Shown one piece after another: positions 8,463 through 17,649 of a DNA stretch of 64,000 bases. A program made the position numbers and the translations under genes. Positions within the stretch are counted from its first letter, which is position 1; every line of letters begins with the position of its first letter. The notes below the pieces were generated by a model. It was not told the origin of the DNA and did no database searches. It saw only the letters and a program-made list of their open reading frames with translations. Source of the stretch: Candidatus Edwardsbacteria bacterium RifOxyA12_full_54_48 (GTDB lineage: Bacteria > Edwardsbacteria > AC1 > EtOH8); contig MFFN01000002.1 in the NCBI GenBank assembly GCA_001777915.1, forward strand, positions 248,001 to 312,000. Reading direction: 5' to 3'.

Positions 8463-8932
8463 TCTGAAATATTTTCCTTCAGCAGTTCCTTCAGCACTTT
8501 CGAGACTATCGAGGTTTCGTACCCCCTCCGGGCCAGAAACCCCACCAAGCGGCGCTTGGCGGCAGCGACGTCAAGCTTCCGGTAAAGTTTCAGTTTTCTC
8601 CGGGCCAGATCCAGCGCTGCTGGGAACTCATCAGAATTACTTTTATACTCCCTGATGGCCTGGTCCACTATCTCCCGGTCTATCCCCTTGGCAAAAAGCT
8701 CCTGCCGCAAACGGACCACGCCGGTGGGCCGAAAGTGCTGTCGGTTCTCGATCCAGTCCCGGGCGAACTTCTCATCGTCCAACAGCCCCAGCGACAGCAA
8801 GTCGTCTATCACCAGATCGATATCCCCCGGGGAGACGCCTTTTACCTTAAGCTTGTCCCTGACATCCTTGACCGAGCGTCCGCGCATCTCCAACAGCCGC
8901 AGGGCATAGTTCCTGGCTTTATTTATATCCAT
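8459..8932 (-). CDS. recX: Regulatory protein RecX
   Basis: A 157-residue, helix-rich RecX-family protein made of the usual three-helix repeats (ALRLLEMRGRSVKDVRDKLKVKG; DDEKFARDWIENR near residue 52; LARRKLKLYRKLD; GFLARRGYETSIVSKVLKEL). RecX modulates RecA filament extension. It lies 88 bp downstream of recA on the same strand, its usual place, with a CCCCTCCTTGA palindrome element in the gap. It overlaps the hemolysin III start by 4 bp. Confidence 0.92.
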   Translation of the reverse strand: MDINKARNYALRLLEMRGRSVKDVRDKLKVKGVSPGDIDLVIDDLLSLGLLDDEKFARDWIENRQHFRPTGVVRLRQELFAKGIDREIVDQAIREYKSNSDEFPAALDLARRKLKLYRKLDVAAAKRRLVGFLARRGYETSIVSKVLKELLKENISE

Positions 8933-8964
8933 AGTTTGTTCCCGAAGGCCTTACCTCCCCTGGT

Positions 8965-9000
8965 CCCCTCCTTGATCAAGGAGGGGATTTTGGGGTGGTC
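8965..9000. repeat. CCCCTCCTTGA palindrome element, copy 2
   Basis: A perfect 22-bp palindrome (CCCCTCCTTGA and its complement) at 8965-8986, followed by ATTTTGGGGTGGTC. It lies between recA and recX. Its inverted repeat could form an mRNA hairpin that separates recA from recX expression; that role is inferred. Confidence 0.85.
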
Positions 9001-9020
9001 TATCTCAGATAATGTATAAT

Positions 9021-10088
9021 CTATTTCCGCCCCCGCTTCCTGGGCTCTTCCTTCTCCTCTTTCTCCGGTTCCTTATCTTCTGTCTTCTGCCCGGCCGGCG
9101 GATTGAGCTTGGCCTTTAGTTCGATCTCTATCTTCTCCAGCAGGTCGGGATTCTGTTTGAGCATGGTCTTGATGTTGTCCCGGCCCTGGCCCAGCCGCTC
9201 GCCCTGGTAGGAGAACCAAGCCCCGGCCTTCTCGATGACGTTGTTCTCCACCGCCAGATCCATCAGGTCGCCGACATAGGAGATGCCCTCGCCGAAGATG
9301 ATCTCGAACTCGGTGGTCCGGAAGGGCGGGGCCATCTTGTTCTTGACCACCTTGACCCGCACCCGGTTGCCGATCATCTGCTCGCCCTGCTTGATGGTCT
9401 CTATCCGGCGGATGTCCATCCGCACCGAGGCGTGAAATTTTAAAGCCAGGCCGCCCGGGGTGGTCTCGGGGTTGCCGAACATCACCCCGATCTTCATCCG
9501 GATCTGGTTGATGAACACGATGCAGGTCTTGGAGCGGTTGGCCACCGCCGTCAGCTTGCGCAGGGCCTGGGACATCAGCCGGGCCTGCAGGCCCATGTGG
9601 GAATCGCCCATGTCGCCCTCGATCTCGGCCTTGGGCACCAGGGCCGCCACCGAGTCGATCACGATCACGTCCATGGCGTTGCTGCGGACCAGGGTCTCGG
9701 TGATCTCCAAGGCGTCCTCGCCGGTGTCGGGCTGGGAGATCAGCAGGTTGTCCACGTCCACCCCCAGGGCCCGGGCGTATTTGGAATCCAGGGCATGCTC
9801 GGCGTCAATATAAGCGGCGGTGCCGCCCTTCTTCTGGGCCTGGGCCACTATCGACAGGGCCAGGGTGGTCTTGCCCGAAGCCTCGGGACCATAGATCTCC
9901 ACCACCCTGCCGCGGGGCACCCCGCCCACCCCCAGTGCATAGTCCAGCGAAAGGGAGCCGGTGGGTATCACCTCCACGTTGACCCCGGCATCGCGGCTGC
10001 CCCATTTCATGATGGCCCCCTTGCCAAATTGTTTTTCGATCTGCGAAACCGCCAGATCCAAGGCTTTTGCTTTTTCGCCCTCCGCCAT
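9021..10088 (-). CDS. recA: Recombinase RecA
   Basis: RecA of about 355 residues, catalysing ATP-dependent strand exchange and LexA co-proteolysis. Walker A is [12 protein letters not shown], Walker [10 protein letters not shown] and [10 protein letters not shown], loop L1 [20 protein letters not shown], and [21 protein letters not shown] covers loop L2. The C-terminal tail is strongly charged ([18 protein letters not shown]). Two in-frame ATGs are six bases apart; AGAGGAG is only one base before the first (10094) and seven before the second, so 10088 is chosen. No recognised LexA box was found upstream. Confidence 0.98.
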   Translation of the reverse strand: MAEGEKAKALDLAVSQIEKQFGKGAIMKWGSRDAGVNVEVIPTGSLSLDYALGVGGVPRGRVVEIYGPEASGKTTLALSIVAQAQKKGGTAAYIDAEHALDSKYARALGVDVDNLLISQPDTGEDALEITETLVRSNAMDVIVIDSVAALVPKAEIEGDMGDSHMGLQARLMSQALRKLTAVANRSKTCIVFINQIRMKIGVMFGNPETTPGGLALKFHASVRMDIRRIETIKQGEQMIGNRVRVKVVKNKMAPPFRTTEFEIIFGEGISYVGDLMDLAVENNVIEKAGAWFSYQGERLGQGRDNIKTMLKQNPDLLEKIEIELKAKLNPPAGQKTEDKEPEKEEKEEPRKRGRK

Positions 10089-10176
10089 TTTCATGCTCCT
10101 CTCAAAATAATACGTTGAATATAATTACTAAGTTTATTTTAAACCATTGAACACGGGGCCGGTATTAGCCATATAA

Positions 10177-10200
10177 AGCACAAAATAATTTTCTTGTGCT
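10177..10200. promoter_or_regulatory. Inverted repeat in the recA upstream region
   Basis: AGCACAA and TTGTGCT (perfect 7-bp arms) separated by 10 AT-rich bases, about 90 bp upstream of recA. It may be an operator or the weak transcription end of the rnfD-like gene. It does not match known LexA boxes, so its role is open. Confidence 0.3.
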
Positions 10201-10325
10201 GCATCTTTATCAACACATCCCTATAATACAACAACCCTTCAATATTTCTTTCCCATCAATTTTGTGCCATCGGTGCCTTTTGTGGTTGAATGGTTACGCA
10301 TAGTCTACCGTTCAACTTAAAGGCG

Positions 10326-11216
10326 TCAAACCCCGGGGTCGACGGGCAGGTTGAATGTTTCAGCCGCCCGCATAGCCACCCCGCCCAGCTTGTCCAGCAG
10401 GGGCGTGGCCAGCCCGGCGATGACGGGAGCGAAAAGGATCCCCTCCAGCATCAGCCCCTTTAAGGAGAACAGGAATATCAGAATGCCGCAGAGCATTCCG
10501 TACCAATACTGTCCCCAGTGCCGGGCCGGGGTTGAGATCTGGTCGGCTCCCAGCACCCCCAGCGAGAACAGGAACAGGTTGGCCGTCCAGGACAATTGAA
10601 CTATATCCAGCCCCCCGTAAGCCCGGTATTGCAGATAGAGGAAAGCCAGGGGCATCAGCAGACCGGCCAGCAATATCCTCCATTTGTAAAGCCGGTGGAG
10701 GAATAAAAACGAGAACATAATGGTCAGTCCCACCGGCAGCCAGCCGGAGATGAAATACAGCCGGCCGCTGAAAACCGCCCCCCGCCCGGAGAGATTGGCC
10801 AGGCTTGCCCCCCCGCCGAAATAATCGCCCCCCGCCAGGACCAGCAGCGCCAGCACCAGGGGGAAGTTCAGGGGATAGGCGTACTCCCGGTCCCTGACGT
10901 AGGTTCGCAGCATGCCGCAGACCACCGTCAGCCCGGCCGGAATCATTACATTGATGCCGGCCGGCATCAGCAGGCTGATCAGGATGGCGTCGTTGACGAA
11001 CCAAAGGTCCGATCTTTTCCGGCGGCCTTTTTTCAAAGCATAGATGTGCCAGACCACCCCCAGGAACAGGGACAACAACAGCTTTGATGCCAGGCCCCAG
11101 CCCCAAAGATAGAGGCCGAACCCGGCCAGCGGCAGCAGGGCAATGAAACTGCGAAAGCCCAGCTGCTTCCAGTCAAAGCGGGTGCGGATATGGGGCCACA
11201 ACGATACGTTGAACAT
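10326..11216 (-). CDS. RnfD/NqrB-like membrane protein
   Basis: A 296-residue polytopic protein (about ten helices) of the NQR2/RnfD/RnfE family. Family landmarks are the N-terminal NVSLWPHIRTRFDWKQLGFRS, a VNDAILISLLMPA stretch and DQISTPARHWGQYWYGMLCGILIF near residue 222. RnfD normally carries covalent FMN on a Thr in an SGAT-type motif; no such motif is seen at the expected place, so flavin attachment is doubtful. It follows the RnfC-like gene, but RnfA, B, E and G are absent here. It may belong to a reduced or divergent ion-pumping complex. Confidence 0.75.
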   Translation of the reverse strand: MFNVSLWPHIRTRFDWKQLGFRSFIALLPLAGFGLYLWGWGLASKLLLSLFLGVVWHIYALKKGRRKRSDLWFVNDAILISLLMPAGINVMIPAGLTVVCGMLRTYVRDREYAYPLNFPLVLALLVLAGGDYFGGGASLANLSGRGAVFSGRLYFISGWLPVGLTIMFSFLFLHRLYKWRILLAGLLMPLAFLYLQYRAYGGLDIVQLSWTANLFLFSLGVLGADQISTPARHWGQYWYGMLCGILIFLFSLKGLMLEGILFAPVIAGLATPLLDKLGGVAMRAAETFNLPVDPGV

Positions 11217-11356
11217 TTACGCAGCGAACCTTAAAGTTAAAATATTAACCACTTTCGATGAGCTTCTTAACCCAGAGCTTAGACCGTTCACGCCTGCGTG
11301 CTGAAGCTAACTTTGGCGCGCAAGCACGGGCTTTGCCTCTCTGTCAAGAAAAAGGC

Positions 11357-12589
11357 TCAAAGTTTGCCCTTCCCCATCGTCTTGCCAACCTTGATCTGAT
11401 GCAGCAGATGAAGGCGCGACGGGCAGACGAAGCTGCACAGTCCGCACTCCAGGCATTTTTCCAGGCCCAGGGCGGAATATTTGTCCGCCCGGCCCTCGCC
11501 CACCGCGGCGTACAGGCAGTGGGGGCTCAGGCCCCGGGGGCAGATGTTGGAGCATTCCCCGCAGTTGATGCACAGGCTGTCCTCCCAGGAAATGTCGTCC
11601 TTCATCATGATCACCCCGTCGGTGTCCGGGGTCACCGGCATCTTCGGGCTGTAGTAGCTCTGGCCGGTCATCAGCCCGCCCAGGATCAGCTTGATCTTGC
11701 GGTAGCGCGACAGGTCGCGCTTGAATACCTGCTCCAGGGTCATTCCCAGCGGCAGCCGGACATTGGCCGACTGCCCGGAGGTCTGGTCCCAGACGGTGCA
11801 CAGCTTGGTGATCATCGGCCATCCCTCGATCACCGCCTGCCGGATGTTCCACACCTCCTCCAGACCGTAGACCATGGAGCTCTGGGATCCCGGGAAATTA
11901 TCCTGCAGCAGGCCGGCATGGCCCTGGGGATATTTGGGCTCCACTATTTCCACCGAAAGGTTCACCGCGCTGGTCAACAGCACCTTCATCCGTTCTATCA
12001 GGTCCGGCATGTCGGATGAAATGACCACCCGCCCCCGCACCGAGCGGTGGACCTGCATCATGATCCGCATCCCCTCTATCAGCTTCTCCGGGGCCTCTTT
12101 CAGCAGGCGGATGTTGCCGGATACCGGCGGCTCCAGACTCAGGCCGTTGAATATCAGCAGGCCTATATCCGGCGGCTCCTGCAGGTCCCTGATCCCGGCT
12201 TCCCATATCCGATGGCCCAGGTCGCCCCTGGTCCTCTCCCAGAATCGGGGAAAGGCCTCCAGCACAACTTTCGGCTGGTGCTGGGCCTGGGACACCTGAA
12301 GATAGACGGTCAGCCGGGGGAAATCAAAATTCCTGGGCCGGGCCACCAGGTCGGGAAAGTCCTCGATCCTCTCCACCTGCCCGGCCAGCGGCGCATATAC
12401 CGGAAGGCCCTTCGAATCATAGCCGATGGCGTCGTAGGCATGGACCCAGTCCCCGGGAAAGACCGAGGCCTTGCCCCCGTGCCACAGGGGGATGGTCAGA
12501 AAATCCGGCCGGTCGGGATTTTCTATGGGCTTTTTATAACAGAACATCTTGGCCGGCCAATGCCAGCCGCCGCTGATGGATCTGGCCAT
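11357..12589 (-). CDS. RnfC-like electron transport protein
   Basis: A 410-residue protein resembling RnfC: an N-terminal barrel-sandwich region (VYAPLAGQVERI near residue 65), a flavodoxin-like middle, an SLBB-like segment (LPLGMTLEQVF near 278) and two C-terminal [4Fe-4S] motifs, CINCGECSNICP and CLECGLCSFVCP. Canonical RnfC receives electrons from NADH or ferredoxin at the membrane. The usual glycine-rich FMN/NADH motif is not obvious in the middle region, so it may have lost NADH binding. Only the RnfD-like gene follows, after a 140-bp gap with no evident gene. Confidence 0.78.
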   Translation of the reverse strand: MARSISGGWHWPAKMFCYKKPIENPDRPDFLTIPLWHGGKASVFPGDWVHAYDAIGYDSKGLPVYAPLAGQVERIEDFPDLVARPRNFDFPRLTVYLQVSQAQHQPKVVLEAFPRFWERTRGDLGHRIWEAGIRDLQEPPDIGLLIFNGLSLEPPVSGNIRLLKEAPEKLIEGMRIMMQVHRSVRGRVVISSDMPDLIERMKVLLTSAVNLSVEIVEPKYPQGHAGLLQDNFPGSQSSMVYGLEEVWNIRQAVIEGWPMITKLCTVWDQTSGQSANVRLPLGMTLEQVFKRDLSRYRKIKLILGGLMTGQSYYSPKMPVTPDTDGVIMMKDDISWEDSLCINCGECSNICPRGLSPHCLYAAVGEGRADKYSALGLEKCLECGLCSFVCPSRLHLLHQIKVGKTMGKGKL

Positions 12590-12670
12590 TTAATTTGTTG
12601 AAATTTATTTTTGTAAGTTGCAATAAAACTAACTCGTTAAGTATAAGACAGTATCCATAAAAAGTCAAAT

Positions 12671-12711
12671 AAAAAAGGCGACTTCCATATGAATGGAAAT
12701 CACCTTTTTTA
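12671..12711 (-). terminator. Rho-independent terminator of the pilin operon
   Basis: Imperfect hairpin (GGTGATTTCCAT against ATGGAAGTCGCC) followed on the minus strand by TTTTTTATTT, about 10 bases after the PilX-like stop codon. Confidence 0.8.
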
Positions 12712-12721
12712 GGAAAGCGGT

Positions 12722-14086
12722 TTAGTACTTCTGGTCCACCTCCCGCTGGGATATCACCTTCATCCCTACGCCGGTGGCGTTCTGTACCACCCGGGCCAGC
12801 GTCTGGCTGGAATAGAGCACGTCGATGCTGCCAGTGATAGAGGTTTCCGTCTCGCCCAGCACCACTATGCCCCCCAACACCCAGGTGGTGCCGGTGGACT
12901 GGTAATTGCCATCGACGTATATCAATCCCTTGATAGCCAGGTTGGAGGAGGAGTGCAGGTCTCCGCCCCTGATCCACAGTATCCCATCGTGTTCCAGGCC
13001 GGAGCCATGCCCGGCGTACATGGTATTGCCATCCAGCCGCACCAGGCCTCTTACTGGGTACATGTCATTGCCCCAGTCCAGATTGGTGCAGGTAGCCGAA
13101 TCCATGCCCATGATATCCCATATCTTGTAGATCGGCCGGGTGGATTTCTCAACCACATCGGGATTGCCCCAGGCCTTTTGGTTGGCGCCGGTGTTGAAAA
13201 ACAAGCTGTCGGTCTCGATCCCCGGCACGCATCCCGCCATGGTGCAGCTGTTTCTGGCTACCACAGGATTAAGATACCCATTGGCCGCTAAACCATGCGG
13301 TTCGTCGGCCTCCACATGCCAGCCGAATGGCTGTCCGGATACCGGAATAAAGCAGTTGGGCGGGCTCAAATTATACGGAGTATTGGCGGGATGGTCATGG
13401 CCGCAGACATCGGCGTTGCCGTTGCCGGTCACCGGGGCCTTGGAGCTTAAACCCGCCCTGGTCCGGGCGGTAAAGCGCGGCACCACCACCTCGGTGACCA
13501 GGGTCCGCCGGGCCGACCCCACCTGGCCGGTGGAGATGATCTCCCAAACCGGGTATGCGTCCTGAGGCGTGGGCGAGACCCGGCCCAGGGTTATCATGTC
13601 CCGTTTGTAATCATAAAAATAGATCTCACCGGACGCCAGAATGCCATCCCCGTTGGTATCATGGCTCTTGTACCTTATCTGCAGCACGGACGAGCTGTCG
13701 CCGAAGTCACCGTAGTTCTCGGAATAGTTCAGGGTGTTAGTGCTGGTCTGGACGGTCTTCCTATAATAATTATTGCCCGATACAGCGGTACCGGGTTGGT
13801 TAAGGGTGATATATACCCGACGGTTGGGGTTCAAACTGCCACCGTTGATGTCCTCGACGATCACCGTATCGTTGCCCGAAGCATATGGCAGGGACAGCCG
13901 GGCGATGGCCTCGGCCTCCCCGGCCTTGGCCAGGGCCAGGGCCTGGGAGCTGCGCATCCGGTTGGCGGTGATGGTCTTCTCGTTGACGATGTTGTACATC
14001 AACCCGCTGGCCATAACCGAGAGCACCAATATCACCATCAGGGCCAGCACCAAGGCGATGCCTTTTTGATTATTAAGATTTTTCAT
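12722..14086 (-). CDS. PilX-like minor pilin/pilus assembly protein
   Basis: A 454-residue protein whose N-terminus is a PilX-type anchor: KGIALVLALMVILVLSVMASGLMY followed by helix residues, then a large beta-rich region with repeated short strands in the last 100 residues (GLVRLDGN, GGDLHSSSNLAIKGLIYVDGNY, GGIVVLGE) that look like a beta-helix. PilX-like proteins join minor pilins to prime type IV pili. The ATG at 14086 is chosen over an in-frame GTG 9 bases upstream because AGGGGTG lies at good spacing. Last gene of the fimT-pilV-pilW-pilX-like operon. Confidence 0.82.
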   Translation of the reverse strand: MKNLNNQKGIALVLALMVILVLSVMASGLMYNIVNEKTITANRMRSSQALALAKAGEAEAIARLSLPYASGNDTVIVEDINGGSLNPNRRVYITLNQPGTAVSGNNYYRKTVQTSTNTLNYSENYGDFGDSSSVLQIRYKSHDTNGDGILASGEIYFYDYKRDMITLGRVSPTPQDAYPVWEIISTGQVGSARRTLVTEVVVPRFTARTRAGLSSKAPVTGNGNADVCGHDHPANTPYNLSPPNCFIPVSGQPFGWHVEADEPHGLAANGYLNPVVARNSCTMAGCVPGIETDSLFFNTGANQKAWGNPDVVEKSTRPIYKIWDIMGMDSATCTNLDWGNDMYPVRGLVRLDGNTMYAGHGSGLEHDGILWIRGGDLHSSSNLAIKGLIYVDGNYQSTGTTWVLGGIVVLGETETSITGSIDVLYSSQTLARVVQNATGVGMKVISQREVDQKY

Positions 14087-14100
14087 GATATTCACCCCTG

Positions 14101-17100
14101 TTAATTAGTGTTGAAATATATGATCACCCGTCCATAGCCCACACCGCCATCTTCGAACCTCTCGCCCACTATGATATCGGGTTTGGTGTGAGTCGGCCGC
14201 AAGGGAGCGGCATTGACCGTGACCACCTCTCCGGTGTACTGCCCCCCGAACAGGTCGCTGTAGCTACTGGGCAGCTGGCCGGCCGAGCATTGCGCCAGGC
14301 GGGTGCCGCCCATAAATTCCTCGATCTTGACCCCGAAGGCGATATCGTTGATGTTGTCGCCGTTGAACTGGCCGGTGGCCAGGGCCAGCACCTCGCCGTA
14401 AACGTCCAGGGTCTGGTTCGGAGCGTTTGATGCCCCGAACGTGCCGTTGCCGTTGTTGAACCACAGGTCTATCCGGCCGCGATAATCGTCCTCGGCGCTT
14501 CCCAGGACCCTCAACCCGCAGACGATATCCAGCAGTCCTGAATGGCCCGACAGGTAGGCCGCCACGGAATTTATGTAGCCGTCGGTGATGTTGTAGCACC
14601 GTTGTAGTTCGAACCTTCGGTTGAATCCCTTGCGCCGAAATATGATCAACTGCCCGCTGTAGCTGGGATAGCTCCCGGTCTTGGTGCCTATTATCAGGTC
14701 CTGGTAAAATTTCGGCACGTCGTTTCCTACGCTCCCGGTGCTGTCCACCACGTCGGCCAGATAGATCGAATGGACCTCACCGATATTGACCCCGGTGCCG
14801 GCGTGGTACATCACCGTATCCCGGTCGAATATCCCGGTGGTGTCCCCGGTCCGGTTCCTCCAGATCTCAATATGCCCCAGGTTCTCATCATCCTTGGTGC
14901 CCACCACGAAATCCACCTCGTTGGAGTTGGTCAGACCGCCGGTGGCCAGCGCCAATACGGTTTCGTTAGCGCTCCCTCCAAAAGTAGAATAGTTTCTTAC
15001 CGAATACCTGAGAAGGCCCTTCAAAGTATCCTTGTTAACTCCGGATCCGCCGCCATCGTGGGTCAATCCCACCGAGATATTATAACCGCTGGTATTCTTG
15101 ACCAGCCCGCAGATGACATCATCCGTTATGCTGGGATTGTCCAGATCGCCGGTGGCCAGGGCGGTGATGTCATAGCTGAGGTTATATGATCTGTCATAAT
15201 TGGCCGGGAACAACGCGTTGGGCGTAGTATCCGGGCTGCCGAAACGGTTATACCACACCAGCAGGTTGGAGATCAGTCCGGCGCTGTTGACCGTGCCCAG
15301 CACGATGTCATTGTCGGCGTAGGCCGATTGGGGATTGGCCTTGGCCCCCGGCGGGTTCTTGTATTCCTCGCAGTTGGGGGTGGCCAGCGACAGCACTTTT
15401 TCGGTCTGCCCCAGGGCTATGGCCACGAAGCCCGGCACGTCTCCGAACATGACATACCTGGTGCTGTCCTTGGGGACGGACAGGTTGGATATTTTGTTGA
15501 AATCAGCGGAGCGCACCCAGCTGGTGGAATCGCCCATGGTCCTGGACAGGGCGCAGGTGGAGACCATGGAATCGGGGTCGATCTCCATGACAGTATAGAT
15601 CGAGTCTCCCGGCACATAGGCGAAGAACTTTCCGGTGCCGTCGGTCCGGCCGCTGGCCACAATATTGCCGCTGTTGGAATTGAAAACCGCACAGAACACG
15701 TTGGGCAATAACGCTTCGGTGGAATCCCGGAGGGTATCCTTGTCGGCATCCTTCCATACGATGATATTGATGGCCCCGGCGGCCGCCTTGGAGTCCCCGA
15801 AATTGACGCTCAGGTCGTTCTCGCCGTCCGCCGAGATGGTATCCACCACCGTGTTGGGGGTGGTGGAAAAATAGCCCACCGAATCGGTCTCGGTAATGGT
15901 AAATATGCCGCGGGGCAGGGCGAAGCTATAATCACCCAGGGCGTCGGTGGTGGTGCTCAAAGCAATGGTGGTGGAATCAGCCACCGCCGCCTTGCCGCTG
16001 GCCGAAACGATCACCCCGGTTATGCCGCGCTCCCCGACGGTGAGTCCGCCAATGGTGTCCAGGGTATCGTTATAGACCTTGCCGCCAATGGCCCCCATGG
16101 CCCCGCTGGCTATGGACACATAGCGGAAATCGACATCGGTGATGTCGCTGGTGGTGACGGTCACCCCTGAATCCTGGGGATTCTTCAGCACATAGTAGGT
16201 TCCGGAATACTGAAAAAGTTTTTCCGGCATCACCGTATAGGAGCCGGCCTCCACCGCAAAATTATAAGTCCCGTCAGAAACGGAGGTCTGCAGTGCGCCG
16301 GTGTTCAAATATACCTTGCCTCCTTGTATGAAGGTGCCGCTGCCGTCCACCACTAGTTTGCCGGTTATGCTATATTTAGCCGTGGTGTTGGGCACGTTGG
16401 CCAGGTTGGTGGTGGTGGAGACCGTCACCCGGCGGTACCGGTTGCCATCCACCGGCGACCGGGTCTCGGTGGTGACGGTGATGGTGATCAGTTCAATGCT
16501 GGAAATGATGGCGGTGCTGGGATTGGCGAACAGCCGCTCGTTACCGGTCAGCACCGTATCCCCGTTGCTGTCCCCTACCAGCTGCAGGACGCCGGAGGTA
16601 TTGCGGTACCAGTACTGGAACATGGGGATCACAGAGGTGTCGGTGGCGCTGGCCGGGCCCCGCACCAGGGCGATGTTGAAGTTGCGGGTGGGATAGACAT
16701 TATTGGTGTTGTCATCCATCTTGCCGTAAGCTTGTCGCAGAAGGACCACATCGTTGGGGTTTATCGTCTTGCGTTCAAAGACGTCGTCCGCCCGGTCGGC
16801 CGCGGCAAAGGTTCCGCTGTTGTCGGAATCGAAGGTATAGCGGTAGGTCTCCACCCCGGCGCCGTACTGAATGCCCACGCTGTAATTGGGGCAGGTGGGA
16901 TTGACATTGGGGTCGTAGGCCCGGGGCTGTTTCTGGCCCAGGCTGTCGGGCCAGGGGTTGAGGTTGCTGTTGAATATGATCTCGAAGGGCGTGGCATAGG
17001 CTATCACCGGCTGGTCGCTCTCCATGGGGATGCCGTAGCCGGAGGTCCTGATGTCCCGCACCAGCATCTCCAGGGCCGCCCCGCCCTGCTGCTGGGCCTC

Positions 17101-17229
17101 GATGATCATGTCGTTCTTGCGCTTGGCCCGGTCGCTGTTGATCATCACCATCACCACTCCGGCCATGATGATGCCCAGGATGGTGATGGCCACCATCAGC
17201 TCGGCCAGGGAGAACCCTTTTTTATTCAT
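14101..17229 (-). CDS. PilW-like minor pilin fused to Cna/SdrD-like and FG-GAP-like domains
   Basis: A 1042-residue protein. Residues 1-35 form a class III signal and pilin helix (MNKKGFSLAELMVAITILG, with G before F and a Glu at +5). The next about 250 residues match PilW. Residues about 285-560 hold carboxypeptidase-regulatory or SdrD B-like beta domains (GGKVYNDTLDTIGG; VWKDADKDTLRDS). From about residue 610 to the end are repeated VCBS/FG-GAP-like blades (ALATGDLDNPS, ALATGGLTNSNEVDFVVG, ALATGQFNGDNINDIAFG). Typical PilW is about 300 residues, so this is a pilin with a large exposed propeller, perhaps a pilus-tip adhesin. Confidence 0.85.
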   Translation of the reverse strand: MNKKGFSLAELMVAITILGIIMAGVVMVMINSDRAKRKNDMIIEAQQQGGAALEMLVRDIRTSGYGIPMESDQPVIAYATPFEIIFNSNLNPWPDSLGQKQPRAYDPNVNPTCPNYSVGIQYGAGVETYRYTFDSDNSGTFAAADRADDVFERKTINPNDVVLLRQAYGKMDDNTNNVYPTRNFNIALVRGPASATDTSVIPMFQYWYRNTSGVLQLVGDSNGDTVLTGNERLFANPSTAIISSIELITITVTTETRSPVDGNRYRRVTVSTTTNLANVPNTTAKYSITGKLVVDGSGTFIQGGKVYLNTGALQTSVSDGTYNFAVEAGSYTVMPEKLFQYSGTYYVLKNPQDSGVTVTTSDITDVDFRYVSIASGAMGAIGGKVYNDTLDTIGGLTVGERGITGVIVSASGKAAVADSTTIALSTTTDALGDYSFALPRGIFTITETDSVGYFSTTPNTVVDTISADGENDLSVNFGDSKAAAGAINIIVWKDADKDTLRDSTEALLPNVFCAVFNSNSGNIVASGRTDGTGKFFAYVPGDSIYTVMEIDPDSMVSTCALSRTMGDSTSWVRSADFNKISNLSVPKDSTRYVMFGDVPGFVAIALGQTEKVLSLATPNCEEYKNPPGAKANPQSAYADNDIVLGTVNSAGLISNLLVWYNRFGSPDTTPNALFPANYDRSYNLSYDITALATGDLDNPSITDDVICGLVKNTSGYNISVGLTHDGGGSGVNKDTLKGLLRYSVRNYSTFGGSANETVLALATGGLTNSNEVDFVVGTKDDENLGHIEIWRNRTGDTTGIFDRDTVMYHAGTGVNIGEVHSIYLADVVDSTGSVGNDVPKFYQDLIIGTKTGSYPSYSGQLIIFRRKGFNRRFELQRCYNITDGYINSVAAYLSGHSGLLDIVCGLRVLGSAEDDYRGRIDLWFNNGNGTFGASNAPNQTLDVYGEVLALATGQFNGDNINDIAFGVKIEEFMGGTRLAQCSAGQLPSSYSDLFGGQYTGEVVTVNAAPLRPTHTKPDIIVGERFEDGGVGYGRVIIYFNTN

Positions 17230-17256
17230 TATTGCACCTCTATTATAAATGTATTT

Positions 17257-17622
17257 TCAGGGTTTGTATAAGTAGACCGTGACCCCTACGCTGTCCAGGA
17301 CCCCGGGAGCGGTGTTCCAGGTGACCCCTATCCGGGCCCTTTTTACCCTCCGCATGGGAAGACTGTCGGTTATTACCCAGGTGCGGGTGAAGACCTCTAT
17401 GTTCTCGCTGTGGGTGCCGGCTGTCAGGTCGGGATCGGTTTTGGGCAGCCGCTCCATCTCCTCGGCCTTGGCCTGGGCCAAACTGGTGGCCTTGGACATC
17501 AGTCTGGCCTGGGTGGTATATCCCAGCCCCCGGGGAAACAGCTGGGCTATCCCCAGCAGGATTATGGCCAATATGGTGATGGACACCATCAGCTCGGTGA
17601 TGCTCAGTCCTTTTTGGTTCAT
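17257..17622 (-). CDS. PilV-like minor pilin
   Basis: A 121-residue prepilin with the signature MNQKGLSITELMVSITILAIILLGIAQLF, Glu at position +5 of the mature protein and the Ile/Leu-rich helix for membrane storage. A conserved segment SKATSLAQAKAEEMERLP follows, characteristic of PilV/type II pseudopilins. It is expected to be cleaved by prepilin peptidase after the Gly. Located between the fimT-like and pilW-like genes in the same operon. Confidence 0.85.
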   Translation of the reverse strand: MNQKGLSITELMVSITILAIILLGIAQLFPRGLGYTTQARLMSKATSLAQAKAEEMERLPKTDPDLTAGTHSENIEVFTRTWVITDSLPMRRVKRARIGVTWNTAPGVLDSVGVTVYLYKP

Positions 17623-17649
17623 GATCGTCGTTCCTTTATATATAGAAAA

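Noticed and set aside
10089-10325. LexA/SOS box upstream of recA
   Set aside because: Only an unusual inverted repeat (AGCACAA) was found; it does not match CTGT-N8-ACAG or GAAC-N4-GTTC.
11307-11852. A 181-codon minus-strand frame across the rnfC-like 3' end
   Set aside because: Its sequence is rich in Gly, Pro, Arg as expected for an out-of-frame reading of the RnfC-like gene; the real protein ends at 11357.
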